Of a stretch of DNA of 64,000 nucleotides, positions 43,888 to 53,936 are shown piece by piece. Made by a program: the position numbers and the translations under genes. The DNA is from Emticicia aquatilis (GTDB taxonomy: Bacteria; Bacteroidota; Bacteroidia; Cytophagales; Spirosomataceae): NCBI RefSeq assembly GCF_014644295.1, contig NZ_BMKK01000005.1, positions 513,111 to 577,110 of the forward strand, written 5' to 3'. Within the stretch, counting starts at the first letter, position 1; each line of letters starts with the position of its first letter. The notes below the pieces were generated by a model, which worked only from the letters and a program-made list of their open reading frames with translations, searched no databases and was not told where the DNA came from.

Positions 43888-45945
43888 ATGAAAAAGACAA
43901 ATTTGTGGCAGCACATCTGCACACTGCTGCTATGTATGAGTGTAATCGCACCAACTTCGGCACAATGGCAAATCTCAGCAAAAAACTTCGACCCCAACAA
44001 TTATTACGGTGTAACAGTAGCCAATGGTATGGTCGGAATCACTTCGTCGCCTGACCCACTCAAAGTAAAAGAAATCGTACTAAATGGCACATTTGATACC
44101 TACGGGCGTGGACGTGTGGCCAATATCATGAAAGTTTTTGAATTTGCGAATATGGAGTTAATTATTGATAATCAACTAATTAACCGTAATAATGTCAGCA
44201 ATTTCGTACAAACGATTGATATGCAAAATGCGATTTTTACTACCACTTTTGATATGGGCAGTAAGGCATCAATCAAGTCAAATGTACTTGCACTTCGCCA
44301 TTTACCACATTCGGCATTGATTGAAATGGAGATTTCGGCTAAGCAGGATATCGAATTTACACCCATCAGTATCATGCAAACGCCCGATATGCTGCGTGAT
44401 GTAAAGAATTTCTTTCATACCATCGACCGCCCTCACTCATTGATTCCATTGATGACTTCGGTAGCAAAAACACCTACGGGAAAACACACGATTGCGGCAT
44501 CAAATTCTTTTTTATTTGAAGAAGAGCGAGGAAAAGAGCCACAATTGATTCACGAAGAATGGGATAACGGAATGCACCGCATGAAGTTTACTAAAAAATT
44601 GAAAGCGGGCGAAACCTATAAGTTTTCGGTGGTTGGTTCAGTAATTTCGACGGCCCACGTAACCGACCCACATAACGAAGCTGAGCGTCTGACAATCTTT
44701 GCGGCACTCGAAAAACGTGAGCGTTTACTCAAAAAACATAAAGAAGCATGGGCAAAACTTTGGGAGTCAGATATTATCATTGAAGGTGATGAAGAAGCTC
44801 AACGTGCGGCACGTTTTTCATTGTATAACCTGTACTCGTTTTGTCGTGAAGGTCAAGCGTATAGCCTTTCGCCAATGGGTTTGTCGGGCTTAGGATATAA
44901 CGGACACGTATTTTGGGATACCGAAATCTGGATGTATCCTCCACTATTGGCCATGAAACCTGAGTTGGCCAAATCATTGCTCGAATATCGTTTTGAGCGT
45001 TTGGAAGCTGCCAAATACAACGCCAAAGCACACGGCTATCAAGGAGCGATGTTTCCGTGGGAATCTGATGATTCGGGGCAGGAATCAACGCCTGTATGGG
45101 CTTTAACGGGACCATTTCAGCACCATATCACAGGCGATGTTGGTTTTGCTTTCTGGAAGTATTATCAGGTTACGAAAGATAAAAATTGGTTGAAAGAACG
45201 TGGATACCCAATGCTAAAAGAAGTGGCCGATTTTTGGACAAGCCGAGTGGAAAAAGGAAGCGATGGAAAGTATCATATTATCAATGTAGTGTGTGCTGAC
45301 GAATGGGCAGAAAACGTTGATGACAATGCTTATACGAATGGTATGGCAAAAGAGGTTTTAGGCTACGCCAATCAAGCAGCCAAAGAACTCGGCCTTCCCG
45401 AAAATCCAAAATGGAAAGAAGTTCAAGAAGGAATCGTGATTTTGAAGTTTCCAGATGGCACAACTCGTGAACACGCTACTTATAACGGCGAGCCTATCAA
45501 ACAAGGCGATGTAAATTTGCTCTCTTACCCAATGAAACAAATCACTGACCCAGCTACTATCAAGAAAGATTTAGATTTCTATTGGAAAGTTTTGGCCGAT
45601 AATCTTCCAGGAAGAAAAGGACAAAGCCCAGCAATGGCACATGGTGTGTTTTCTATCTTAAATGCTCGTTTGGGAGATACCGAAACTGCCTACAAACAAT
45701 ACATGGATAGTTATAAACCTAACGAAGTTCCACCATTTGGAGTTCTGGCCGAAACGGCTGGTGGAACAAATCCATACTTCTCGACAGGTGCGGGTGGATA
45801 TTTACAAACACTCATCAACGGCTGGGGTGGACTTGATTTTACTGATGCAGGAATCATCCAACTAAAAACCAAACTTCCAAAACAATGGAAATCGTTGACT
45901 TTGAAAGGTGTTGGAGTTGATAAAAAGACTTTTGTAGTGAAGTAA
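43888..45945 (+). CDS. Secreted GH65-family glycoside hydrolase
   Basis: This 685-residue protein has a signal peptide ending PTSAQ (about 26). An N-terminal beta-sandwich (about 30-270) is followed by an alpha/alpha-barrel (about 300-630). Visible GH65 blocks: GHVFWDTEIWMYPP, YQGAMFPWESDDSGQE and VCADEWAENVDDNAYTN, where the Glu of DEWAENVDD is the general acid. It resembles acid-trehalase and glucosyl-galactosyl-hydroxylysine glucosidase-like enzymes. It is probably a periplasmic alpha-glucosidase-type hydrolase or a phosphorylase, substrate unknown. Confidence 0.9.
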   Translation: MKKTNLWQHICTLLLCMSVIAPTSAQWQISAKNFDPNNYYGVTVANGMVGITSSPDPLKVKEIVLNGTFDTYGRGRVANIMKVFEFANMELIIDNQLINRNNVSNFVQTIDMQNAIFTTTFDMGSKASIKSNVLALRHLPHSALIEMEISAKQDIEFTPISIMQTPDMLRDVKNFFHTIDRPHSLIPLMTSVAKTPTGKHTIAASNSFLFEEERGKEPQLIHEEWDNGMHRMKFTKKLKAGETYKFSVVGSVISTAHVTDPHNEAERLTIFAALEKRERLLKKHKEAWAKLWESDIIIEGDEEAQRAARFSLYNLYSFCREGQAYSLSPMGLSGLGYNGHVFWDTEIWMYPPLLAMKPELAKSLLEYRFERLEAAKYNAKAHGYQGAMFPWESDDSGQESTPVWALTGPFQHHITGDVGFAFWKYYQVTKDKNWLKERGYPMLKEVADFWTSRVEKGSDGKYHIINVVCADEWAENVDDNAYTNGMAKEVLGYANQAAKELGLPENPKWKEVQEGIVILKFPDGTTREHATYNGEPIKQGDVNLLSYPMKQITDPATIKKDLDFYWKVLADNLPGRKGQSPAMAHGVFSILNARLGDTETAYKQYMDSYKPNEVPPFGVLAETAGGTNPYFSTGAGGYLQTLINGWGGLDFTDAGIIQLKTKLPKQWKSLTLKGVGVDKKTFVVK

Positions 45946-45965
45946 AATTATTTAGTTAAGATTCG

Positions 45966-45997
45966 AAAACCTCAGCGTTTAAATACGCTGAGGTTTT
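45966..45997 (+). terminator. Rho-independent terminator
   Basis: AAAACCTCAGCGT and ACGCTGAGGTTTT form a perfect 13-bp stem with a 6-nt loop and T-rich end, after the GH65 gene. Confidence 0.9.
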
Positions 45998-46027
45998 TAT
46001 TTTACTACCAAAATCCAAAAGGAAACG

Positions 46028-46058
46028 ACGTTGGCAAGGCTCTGAACCTTGCCGACGT
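46028..46058. repeat. Palindromic intergenic element
   Basis: ACGTTGGCAAGG (46028-46039) pairs with CCTTGCCGACGT (46047-46058), one G-T wobble, between the convergent GH65 and PPIase terminators. The function is unclear. Confidence 0.55.
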
Positions 46059-46091
46059 TAAAGATATTACGATTTGATATATAACTACACA

Positions 46092-46123
46092 AAAAGAGGA
46101 ATACCTTTCGATATTCCTCTTTT
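46092..46123 (-). terminator. Terminator of the PPIase gene
   Basis: AAAAGAGGAATA and TATTCCTCTTTT form a perfect 12-bp stem with an 8-nt loop, with T-rich runs on both sides. It lies just downstream of the minus-strand PPIase gene. Confidence 0.82.
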
Positions 46124-46147
46124 CTAAATTTTATTTTCTAAGATATA

Positions 46148-48286
46148 TCAGAAGAATTTAGCTCTGTTATCTTTGATATTTGCGTTGTCACGAATTGCTT
46201 GGTTAGCCATGTACGATACCCCATAACCACCGTTGCGTTGCATAACTTGGTTTTTGTATTGCGTATAGTCTGCAATTTCAGGAGCTTTTGTAAGTTTAGT
46301 TGTTTCAACTACAAATACACCGTTTTCACCAACAAATGGCTTAGAACGTTTGCCTGTTTGCAAACTGAAGATTTTACCAACAGCTACTGGGTCAATACCT
46401 GGAGATGTCAACATACCTGTTGCCAAGTTGATGTTTGACGCAGTTTCTACTAAAGCACCTGCACCATATTTTTGAGCAACTTGCTCTAAAGAACCCGATG
46501 GGTTTCCAAGTTTTTTCAAGATTTGCTCAGCTTTGATTTCGTTACGAACTTTAGCAGTAATCGCATCTTTGAAGTCGTCAGCTTTAGGGCTATCTTTTTC
46601 TGTTTTAGCAGTTACAGCCGCAATGATAAAGTTATCACCAACTTCAAATACACGGTCAGAAACTTTACCTACTTTCGTGTCATCGTTAAATGCCCACAAT
46701 ACAACCTCACGTGCGTTTTGGATAGTATTGAACGTTGATGCTTCTGGGAAAATCTTATCAGCTTTCAAGATAACCAATTTACCATCTTTTTTCACAGCAG
46801 CTTCAAATTCTTCTTTTGAGCTACAACTTGCACGTAATGTTTCAGCTTTTTGGTAGATAGCATTTCTTGTGCTTTCACTTGCTTGCAACTCACGGCTGAT
46901 AGTAGCAATTTTATACTTAGTGTTAGTTTTTCCTTCTGTTACTTTAATTACGTGATAACCGAAGTCTGTCTCAACAACATTTGGTACTAAACCAGCACCA
47001 CTCATAGCAAATACAGCCGATTCAAATGGTTTTACCATTGTACCGTTGTTTTTGAATGTTCCTAAATCTCCACCTTGTTGAGCCGAACCGTCTTGGCTGT
47101 TTGCACGAGCCAAAGTTGCAAAATCAGCACCTTGATTCAATTGGTTCAAGATGTCTTGTGCTTTTGCACGAGCAGCAGCTTTTACCGAATCTGGAGCTGT
47201 TTTATCCGCACGGATTAAGATATGACTTGCACGAGCTGAATAAAGAGAGTCTGTTGTTGTTCCTTCGTATTTGTAAATCGAGTAAGTATTGTCTTCTTTG
47301 AACGGCCCGATAACTGCACCTTGAATGGCAGTAGCTAAAGCAGCTTTCAAAGTTGGGGTCAATTCGTTGGCACTACGCTCATAAGGCACACGGCTATCAG
47401 AGTTAAGAGCAGCATAAGCTTTTGCATCTTTAGCAGCAGCTAAACCTTTAGCAAAACTCTTAATATCTTCATATAAAGCAGCACTATCTTCTTTTGTAGG
47501 CATTACTTGATACACTACGTAATCGAATGAGCGGCTATCGTAACCTTTGAATTCTTCTTTGTGTTTGCTCAAATAATCTGACAATTGGCTATCAGTAACT
47601 TTGATAGTCGTGTCAATGATACTTGTATATGGAACATACAAATAACGAGCATCGGCTTTATTAGCTTGTGCGTCGTATTCTCTTTTAGCTTCGGCAGTTG
47701 TTACGAACGAAGAAGCAGAAAGTAGAGCGTTGTATTTCTCCAACAAACGTTGTTGAATCGCTTGCTCTTTAATTTGGTCCCAAGCAGCTTTTTGTTGTGC
47801 AGGAAGTTGATTTGCAGCAGCTGCATTGATAAACTCAATATGACGATTACGGTCATATTGTCCTGTTTGTGGGTCAGTAAATTGTTGCTTAATGATTGGA
47901 CTAAGGTTTTTAGTGCCTTGTACCATTTCACGAAGCTCATCTGGCGTAACTTTCAAACCGAGTTTCTCGAATTCAGCTTTGTAAGTAATGTCAAAAATCA
48001 TTTGTTCCCAAACTTGGCTGCGTAATTGCTGAATCTCTTGTTCTTGCAAAGCTCTTCCAGCTTGTTGCTCATAATTTGCACGAGCCACATCTAATTTTGC
48101 CTGAAATGCTTGGTAATCAATACTGGTGCCTGCAATTTCACCAATTTTATTATCATTACTACTAAACAAGCCACTTTTACCATTTCCTCCGAATAAATCT
48201 CCTCCGACAATGAATAAAATGAGTGCAATTGCGATAACTACGACTGCAACACCTGAACGTTCACGAATTTTGTTAATTAAAGCCAT
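46148..48286 (-). CDS. Peptidylprolyl isomerase, PpiD/SurA-like
   Basis: This 712-residue periplasmic chaperone is anchored by one N-terminal helix (VAVVVIAIALILFIVGGDLF, about 12-31). The SurA_N-like region (about 50-230) is followed by a parvulin domain at about 345-450 (RASHILIRA, DFATLARANSQDGSAQQGGDLGTF, GYHVIKVTE). A second, degenerate parvulin-like region may follow. It helps fold outer-membrane and exported proteins. Transcription is from the promoter at 48372-48402. Confidence 0.93.
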   Translation of the reverse strand: MALINKIRERSGVAVVVIAIALILFIVGGDLFGGNGKSGLFSSNDNKIGEIAGTSIDYQAFQAKLDVARANYEQQAGRALQEQEIQQLRSQVWEQMIFDITYKAEFEKLGLKVTPDELREMVQGTKNLSPIIKQQFTDPQTGQYDRNRHIEFINAAAANQLPAQQKAAWDQIKEQAIQQRLLEKYNALLSASSFVTTAEAKREYDAQANKADARYLYVPYTSIIDTTIKVTDSQLSDYLSKHKEEFKGYDSRSFDYVVYQVMPTKEDSAALYEDIKSFAKGLAAAKDAKAYAALNSDSRVPYERSANELTPTLKAALATAIQGAVIGPFKEDNTYSIYKYEGTTTDSLYSARASHILIRADKTAPDSVKAAARAKAQDILNQLNQGADFATLARANSQDGSAQQGGDLGTFKNNGTMVKPFESAVFAMSGAGLVPNVVETDFGYHVIKVTEGKTNTKYKIATISRELQASESTRNAIYQKAETLRASCSSKEEFEAAVKKDGKLVILKADKIFPEASTFNTIQNAREVVLWAFNDDTKVGKVSDRVFEVGDNFIIAAVTAKTEKDSPKADDFKDAITAKVRNEIKAEQILKKLGNPSGSLEQVAQKYGAGALVETASNINLATGMLTSPGIDPVAVGKIFSLQTGKRSKPFVGENGVFVVETTKLTKAPEIADYTQYKNQVMQRNGGYGVSYMANQAIRDNANIKDNRAKFF

Positions 48287-48371
48287 TTGTTTTTTAATTT
48301 ATTACTGGACTTTTAGGACTGTTTAAATGCCTGATTATTGTTTTTTAAATTTTTTCAAAAAAATTGAGGTG

Positions 48372-48402
48372 CAAAAATAAGCAGATTCATATAGATTATC
48401 AA
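48372..48402 (-). promoter_or_regulatory. Bacteroidota-type promoter of the PPIase gene
   Basis: On the minus strand, TTG (48402-48400), 20 nt, then TATTTTTG (48379-48372) is an exact -33/-7 match, about 85 bp upstream of the PPIase start. Confidence 0.65.
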
Positions 48403-48503
48403 GGAAATCCAATTGATATATTAGCTTATTTTAACAAGTTTTATGCCAAATAACGCTTTTTGTTTCTTAAACTTAGGTCAGACCTTCGGTAAAGGCCCAA
48501 AAA

Positions 48504-48528
48504 AAGCCCACGTTTGAGGCATGGGCTT
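48504..48528 (-). terminator. Terminator of the 48575-49360 gene
   Basis: On the minus strand, AAGCCCA...TGGGCTT (7-bp stem, 11-nt loop) is followed by a T7 run. Confidence 0.75.
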
Positions 48529-48574
48529 GATAATATCTATGTGGCTATCAGCTTATTCTCGAATTGCAATTTGC

Positions 48575-49360
48575 TCAATTTCCTACTAAAAAATCATCAA
48601 AGAATTTCAAAAGTTTTTTCTGATAATCTTTAATTACTTTATTATCAGTTAATTCGATAAACTGGCTATCTTTCCTTGACTTCTCCTGAACCCTCGTCGA
48701 AGCATAGAACAACGTCTTATTGTCTTCGTATGGATGTTGTACCATTTTAATATCACAGTCAACACGAGTTTCGATGGTTTTCTTGAAAAGTCCTTTGGTC
48801 TTACGGTCTTTGAATACCTTCGACACTAAAAAACCTTCGTCAGTATTACGCTCAATTACTAAACCAATACCTTCATCTAAGATTTTGCGGAGAACACGCA
48901 CACGCACTTGGTCGTATGGCATCGTATAAACTCTCACAACGTTTGTATCTTTTACAACTCGGTTTTTATCTTTAAGAGCTTGTTTTCTGAATTCTCTGAA
49001 AAGCTCCATTGAGTCAGCAAACGCAATCTTGAGGGAAGCTAACTCGGCATCAGTTTTTTGCTTATATTCGGTGTAAGCACTCGAAACCGTAGCCGTAGAA
49101 TCTCTCGAACTCTTCAGAACTGATTTATAATAATTAGTTATGCCTTCTTGCGAAAGTATCTGATTACTTTGTTTGATAATCAACTGATTTAAGGCATTTA
49201 TCTCATTGGTAAGTTTACGGTTTCTCTGAATCAGAGCATCTACCCGATTTCCACCTTTCTGAACATTTTTTTGTGCAAGAGCTTGAAACGAACAAAAACA
49301 AACGCTGAGTACCAGCATCTTATTGACAAAAGACTTAGCCGAAAAGTTTACATGAAACAT
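48575..49360 (-). CDS. Secreted coiled-coil protein of unknown function
   Basis: The protein has 261 residues. The start is at 49360; an in-frame ATG at 49318 is an alternative that shortens the signal region. Signal peptide ending ALAQKN (about 30). Residues about 40-135 are coiled-coil (RNRKLTNEINALNQLIIKQSNQI, YKQKTDAELASLKIAF). The rest is basic, with TMPYDQVRVRVLRKIL. Not a recognised family. It is divergent from gldB, with about 155 bp between starts. Confidence 0.65.
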   Translation of the reverse strand: MFHVNFSAKSFVNKMLVLSVCFCSFQALAQKNVQKGGNRVDALIQRNRKLTNEINALNQLIIKQSNQILSQEGITNYYKSVLKSSRDSTATVSSAYTEYKQKTDAELASLKIAFADSMELFREFRKQALKDKNRVVKDTNVVRVYTMPYDQVRVRVLRKILDEGIGLVIERNTDEGFLVSKVFKDRKTKGLFKKTIETRVDCDIKMVQHPYEDNKTLFYASTRVQEKSRKDSQFIELTDNKVIKDYQKKLLKFFDDFLVGN

Positions 49361-49515
49361 TTTAAGTGGTTAATTAAGGGTTTTATAATTTACCTGATTT
49401 TAGCAATCAAGCCTCCTGCAAATTTGTGTTTGAATTACAATCTTACAAAATTAGATGATTCGGGGCAAATATTTATCTATTTTTGTGCGTTTTTTAAAAA
49501 AATATTTAACTATTT

Positions 49516-50514
49516 ATGAAATTACGCTTCGTTTGCTTTGTTGCTGTTGGCTTAATAATCGGCTTTTTTTCGTTAGTTTCATGCCAAAACTCCGAAACTA
49601 TCGACACATCAAATATATCGGTAAAGGTTGATATTCAGAGGTTTGACGAGACAATGATGCAACTAAAGACCAAAGAGCAAATCAAAGATTTTTTATCGAA
49701 AAACACCAAATTTGTTAATCAATTCTATCAGACCTCGCCCGAAGACACTACTCTGATAAACCGACTATTTTTGATTCATAATAACCCAGATACACAGGCG
49801 TTTTACGAAGATACTAAAAAGTCTTTCGGGAATTTGACTGATTTGAAAAGCCAATTAGAAACCGCTTTCAAGCATATAAAATATTACTATCCCGACTTTA
49901 AAGAGCCTCAAATCATCACAACTTTTACGGCACTTGATTTAGAATTGATGGTTTCGGATGATATGATTGTAATTCCGCTCGAAACTTTCTTAGGGCCAAA
50001 AGCAAAGTATCGCCCGCAATATCCGCTTTATCTTTTGCAACGATTCGATAAACCATACATCGTACCTTCAATACTGACAATTCTATCTAAGAAATATAAT
50101 GCCATTGACCCAAATGACCATACACTTCTGAGCGACATGATTTATTATGGCAAAAGCTATGAATTTACTCGTGCGATGCTTCCGGATGTGGCCGACTCGC
50201 TCGTGATTGCTTACGCCGACTCGAATATGACTAAAACTTGGAATTCACAAGATTTAGTTTGGGGACATTTTATTGATAACAAAGTACTCTACGAAACCAA
50301 TGACCGCATTAAAGATAAATATCTCGGTGACCGTCCAAAGGTTTTTGAAATCGGAAGTGACTGTCCAGGACGTATTGGTCAATGGCTTGGCTGGCGAATT
50401 GTGAGCCGTTACCGAACCGAAAACCCTTCAATTTCGTTAATTGATTTGATGAAAAACTCAAATGCTCGTGATATTTTCGAGAAATCGAAATATAAAGGAC
50501 AATTAGAAGATTGA
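49516..50514 (+). CDS. gldB: Gliding motility lipoprotein GldB
   Basis: This 332-residue protein has the lipoprotein signal FFSLVSCQN (Cys about 23). GldB hallmark features are VKVDIQRFDETMM, YPLYLLQRFDKPYIVP and the C-terminal GRIGQWLGWRIVSRYR. GldB is an envelope lipoprotein needed for gliding and T9SS function in Flavobacterium. A putative -7 box TATTTTTG lies at 49478-49485, but no clear -33 element. PorZ elsewhere in the window supports a T9SS-bearing organism. An ABC exporter gene follows after 81 bp. Confidence 0.92.
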   Translation: MKLRFVCFVAVGLIIGFFSLVSCQNSETIDTSNISVKVDIQRFDETMMQLKTKEQIKDFLSKNTKFVNQFYQTSPEDTTLINRLFLIHNNPDTQAFYEDTKKSFGNLTDLKSQLETAFKHIKYYYPDFKEPQIITTFTALDLELMVSDDMIVIPLETFLGPKAKYRPQYPLYLLQRFDKPYIVPSILTILSKKYNAIDPNDHTLLSDMIYYGKSYEFTRAMLPDVADSLVIAYADSNMTKTWNSQDLVWGHFIDNKVLYETNDRIKDKYLGDRPKVFEIGSDCPGRIGQWLGWRIVSRYRTENPSISLIDLMKNSNARDIFEKSKYKGQLED

Positions 50515-50595
50515 CTTTAGCAATCTTCTAATTGGAAATGAGCAGTTTTAGACATTGAATAGCATATTTTAACGACCATTGTAAGGTAAATAATC

Positions 50596-52497
50596 ATGGC
50601 AAAAAGAAGTAGTAGTTTTGGAGCGGGTGTATCAGAAGCTGATAAAAAAAAGGTAACAAAAGAAGGTTTTAAGAAAGCATTAAAGATTTTTAGATTTACA
50701 TTGCCCTATAAAGGCACTTTTGCCATTGGTTTTATTTTCTTGGTTTTGTCGCAAATAACCTCTATGAGTGTGCCTTTGCTGATGGGACAAATGGTTGGGG
50801 CGATTGTTTCTCCAAAAAATCCATCGGCGGCTCTTCAAACGCCAAATATGATGGGTGGCAACATTGGTATCGAGAAGTTTCAAGGTATTTTTAGCTCATC
50901 CAATAATCTTACGCTCAACGAAGTAACATTTCTTTTTGTGGCTTTGCTTATCATGCAAGCGGCCTTTTCTTTTCTGAGAGTTTATACTTTTACGAGAGTT
51001 TCGGAGCGTTCGATGCGTGATTTACGCCAAGAACTTTATACAAAAATTATTACCTTACCGATTTCGTTTTTTGAAAAAAGTCGAGTTGGCGAACTCATGA
51101 GTCGCATCACATCAGATGTTACGCAACTTCAAGATGTACTCTCAATTACACTTGCTGAGCTTTTCCGCCAGATTTTTACCCTTGTGGGTGGCGTAATTCT
51201 AATCACGATGCTTTCGGGCAAACTGACACTCTTCATGCTTTCTACTTTTCCGTTTTTGGTAATTGCGGCCATTGTATTCGGGCGATTTATCAGAAAAAAC
51301 TCAAAGAAAGTACAAGATGAATTGGCTCAAACAAATATCATTGTTGAAGAAACCCTTCAATCGGTCAATGTTGTGAAAGCATTTACCAACGAACGCTTGG
51401 AAGTAAATCGCTACGGTATTTCTATCCAACGAGTAGTTGATTACGCTCTCAAAGCGGCGACATTCAGAGGTGGTTTCATTTCATTTATTATTTCTGTTTT
51501 GTTTGGTGGTGTTGTAGGAGTTGTGTGGTACGGTGGAAACTTGGTGCTTTCGGGTGAGTTGGCTTTTCAAGATTTATTCACATTTATTCTTTATACTGGC
51601 TTTATTGGTGGTTCGGTTGGAGGATTGGGCGATATGTACGCTCAAATTCAACGTACGGTCGGAGCTTCTGAGCGAATTTTAGAAATTTTAGACGAAGAAT
51701 CAGAAGTTGATGTAAGCAAAACGCCAGTTTTCAAGAAAGCCGATGGCAATATCGTATTTGACAAAGTTGGTTTTGCATATCCTTCTCGCCCTGATGTAAC
51801 GATTCTGAAAGAATTATCGCTTTCAATCAAATCGGGTGAAAAAATAGCCATTGTAGGCCATAGCGGTGCAGGGAAATCAACGATTGTACAGCTTTTGATG
51901 AAACTTTACCCGCTTACAAAAGGTAAAATTACTATTGACGGACAAAACATTGCGACACAAGATGTAACCGAACTTCGCAGCAATATTGCGATTGTGCCAC
52001 AAGAAGTAATGCTTTTTGGTGGAACCATCTACGAAAACATTGCTTACGGAAAACCGAATGCTACTCGTCAGGAAGTGCTGGAAGCAGCCCGAAAAGCAAA
52101 TGCTTTGGAGTTTATAGAATCTTTCCCCGATAAATTTGAGACAGTTGTGGGCGAGCGTGGTGTGAAACTTTCGGGCGGACAACGCCAACGTATAGCAATT
52201 GCCCGTGCGATTCTGAAAGACCCTTCTATTTTGATTCTTGATGAAGCTACCAGTGCTTTAGATTCTGAATCAGAAAAATTAGTACAAGATGCTCTTGATG
52301 AGCTCATGAAAGACCGCACGACTATCATCATTGCTCATAGGTTGGCTACGATTAGAAACGTTGATACAATTTATGTTTTGAAAGATGGAGAAATAGCGGA
52401 GTCGGGCAAACACGATGAATTGATTTTGAAAGAAGAAGGAATTTACGCAAACTTGGTAAAATTACAGTTTGATAACGTAAATTTGCTGGTCGAATAA
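50596..52497 (+). CDS. ABC exporter, fused permease and ATPase
   Basis: This 633-residue half-transporter of the MsbA/ABCB type has six transmembrane helices at about 35-330, then a nucleotide-binding domain at about 375-630. Walker A is GHSGAGKST; the Q-loop is VPQEVML; the signature is LSGGQRQRIAIARAI; Walker B is ILILDEATSALD; the H-loop is IIAHRLAT. It probably exports a lipid or hydrophobic compound as a dimer. The Fur-family gene starts 12 bp downstream, so the two are probably co-transcribed. Confidence 0.95.
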   Translation: MAKRSSSFGAGVSEADKKKVTKEGFKKALKIFRFTLPYKGTFAIGFIFLVLSQITSMSVPLLMGQMVGAIVSPKNPSAALQTPNMMGGNIGIEKFQGIFSSSNNLTLNEVTFLFVALLIMQAAFSFLRVYTFTRVSERSMRDLRQELYTKIITLPISFFEKSRVGELMSRITSDVTQLQDVLSITLAELFRQIFTLVGGVILITMLSGKLTLFMLSTFPFLVIAAIVFGRFIRKNSKKVQDELAQTNIIVEETLQSVNVVKAFTNERLEVNRYGISIQRVVDYALKAATFRGGFISFIISVLFGGVVGVVWYGGNLVLSGELAFQDLFTFILYTGFIGGSVGGLGDMYAQIQRTVGASERILEILDEESEVDVSKTPVFKKADGNIVFDKVGFAYPSRPDVTILKELSLSIKSGEKIAIVGHSGAGKSTIVQLLMKLYPLTKGKITIDGQNIATQDVTELRSNIAIVPQEVMLFGGTIYENIAYGKPNATRQEVLEAARKANALEFIESFPDKFETVVGERGVKLSGGQRQRIAIARAILKDPSILILDEATSALDSESEKLVQDALDELMKDRTTIIIAHRLATIRNVDTIYVLKDGEIAESGKHDELILKEEGIYANLVKLQFDNVNLLVE

Positions 52498-52509
52498 ACG
52501 TTGACAGAT

Positions 52510-52926
52510 ATGAATCCTTCTAAAGATACGCTTAAAGAATATGATTTACGACACACTGGCTGTCGGGCAGACATATTGCAGTCTTTCCAAAATAATAATC
52601 ACGCACTTTCGCATGGAGATTTGGAAGCACTGTTTGGGCAACGCTTCGACCGTGTGACAATCTATCGTACACTCAAAACTTTTGTTGAAAAAGGCATTGT
52701 TCATAAGGTCTTAGACGATGAAGGTGGTACAAAATACGCTTTGTGCCGAGTGTCGGAATGTAGCCACGAGAATCATCACCATGACCATGTACATTTTAAG
52801 TGCTTAGTTTGTGGAAACACAACTTGCATTGAAAGTGTGCATATTCCTACTATTAATTTGCCAGAAGGATACAAGCGTACTGAAGTAAATATGCTCGTAC
52901 AAGGCACTTGTCCTGCTTGTGTTTAG
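52510..52926 (+). CDS. Fur-family metal-responsive regulator
   Basis: The protein has 138 residues from the ATG at 52510 (MNPSKDTLKEYDLRHTGCRADIL); a TTG at 52501 is less likely. The winged helix (about 10-85, ALSHGDLEALFGQRFDRVTIYRTLKTFVEKG) is followed by the dimerisation domain with His-rich ENHHHDHVHFKC and two zinc Cys pairs (CLVCG, CPAC). Whether it senses iron, zinc or peroxide cannot be told. It is downstream of the exporter, and no Fur box was identified. Confidence 0.93.
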   Translation: MNPSKDTLKEYDLRHTGCRADILQSFQNNNHALSHGDLEALFGQRFDRVTIYRTLKTFVEKGIVHKVLDDEGGTKYALCRVSECSHENHHHDHVHFKCLVCGNTTCIESVHIPTINLPEGYKRTEVNMLVQGTCPACV

Positions 52927-53019
52927 TTACTGGTTATCGGTTATTAGTTACTGGTTAATGTCTCAATAGCCAATAACCTGTGTTCTCTAATTTTCCAGTA
53001 ACCAATTTCCAATCCCTAA
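52927..53019. repeat. Degenerate short tandem repeat
   Basis: Variants of the 9-mer GTTACTGGT or GTTATTGGT repeat between the Fur and EamA genes (TTACTGGTTATCGGTTATTA, and CCAGTAACCAATTTCCAA further on). A related string occurs at about 4024 (TTATTGGTTATTGGAAAA). Confidence 0.55.
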
Positions 53020-53931
53020 ATGTCAGAAAAAACAAAAATATATATTGCACTCGGAATTGTTTACATAGTTTGGGGGTCAACTTACTTAGGTGTCAAGGTT
53101 GCTCTTCATACTTTGCCTCCGATGCTTATTTCATGCACTCGATTTCTGATTGGCGGCTCGCTTCTATTTGCTTTTACATTACTCAGAGGGCAAGGAATGC
53201 CCACACTACAAGAAACTCGAAATGCTGCTTTTATTGGCGTGCTTTTGAGTGGTGTTGGCAATTGTGCCGTGGCGTATGCACTCATGAAGATGCCTTCGGG
53301 TTTGGTCGCACTTTTGGTAGCTACATTACCCGCTTGGATGATTTTGCTTGATTTTTTGTTTTTCAGCAATGCAAAACCTACGGTTATCGGAACAATCGGT
53401 TTGGTGCTGGGCTTGGTCGGAATGGCAGTTTTGCTCAATCCTTCTCAGCAAATAGGCCAACAAGAAGTGCCTGTTTTGGCTGCCTTGATTGTTTTTCTTG
53501 GTTCAATCGCTTGGGCTTTTGGCTCGCTTAAATCTCCTTATTTAGTATTACCTAATTCGCTACAATCAACGGCTATTCAGATGGTAGTTGGAGGATGTTT
53601 TTCTTTGACAATGAGTATCGCTTTTGAGAAAGACCAACTTCAATCTTTTCAGAATATGACTACCGAAACATATCTGGCGATGATTTATTTAATATTTATT
53701 GGTTCTTATGTGGGCTATACGGCCTACGTTTGGCTGATAAATCATGCTCCGCCGCAGCTTACAGCAACCTATGCTTACGTAAACCCAGTAGTGGCTATTT
53801 TTTTAGGTTGGATTTTCTTAGATGAGCGTCTTACCTCTCGCTCAATGTTGGCGTCAGCTATTATTTTAGCGGGTGTAGTAATGATGACTTTGGGTAGAAA
53901 AAGACCTCCTAAAGAAATAGATATGCAATAG
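53020..53931 (+). CDS. EamA-family (DMT) transporter
   Basis: This 303-residue protein has ten transmembrane helices in two EamA repeats. The first has IVYIVWGSTYLGVKVAL and ALLVATLPAWMILLDF; the second has GSYVGYTAYVWLINHAPPQLTATYAYVNPVVAIFLGWIFLDE. It is a metabolite exporter or importer of unknown substrate. It is convergent with the TPR gene, with 5 bp between stops. Confidence 0.93.
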   Translation: MSEKTKIYIALGIVYIVWGSTYLGVKVALHTLPPMLISCTRFLIGGSLLFAFTLLRGQGMPTLQETRNAAFIGVLLSGVGNCAVAYALMKMPSGLVALLVATLPAWMILLDFLFFSNAKPTVIGTIGLVLGLVGMAVLLNPSQQIGQQEVPVLAALIVFLGSIAWAFGSLKSPYLVLPNSLQSTAIQMVVGGCFSLTMSIAFEKDQLQSFQNMTTETYLAMIYLIFIGSYVGYTAYVWLINHAPPQLTATYAYVNPVVAIFLGWIFLDERLTSRSMLASAIILAGVVMMTLGRKRPPKEIDMQ

Positions 53932-53936
53932 CAGTT

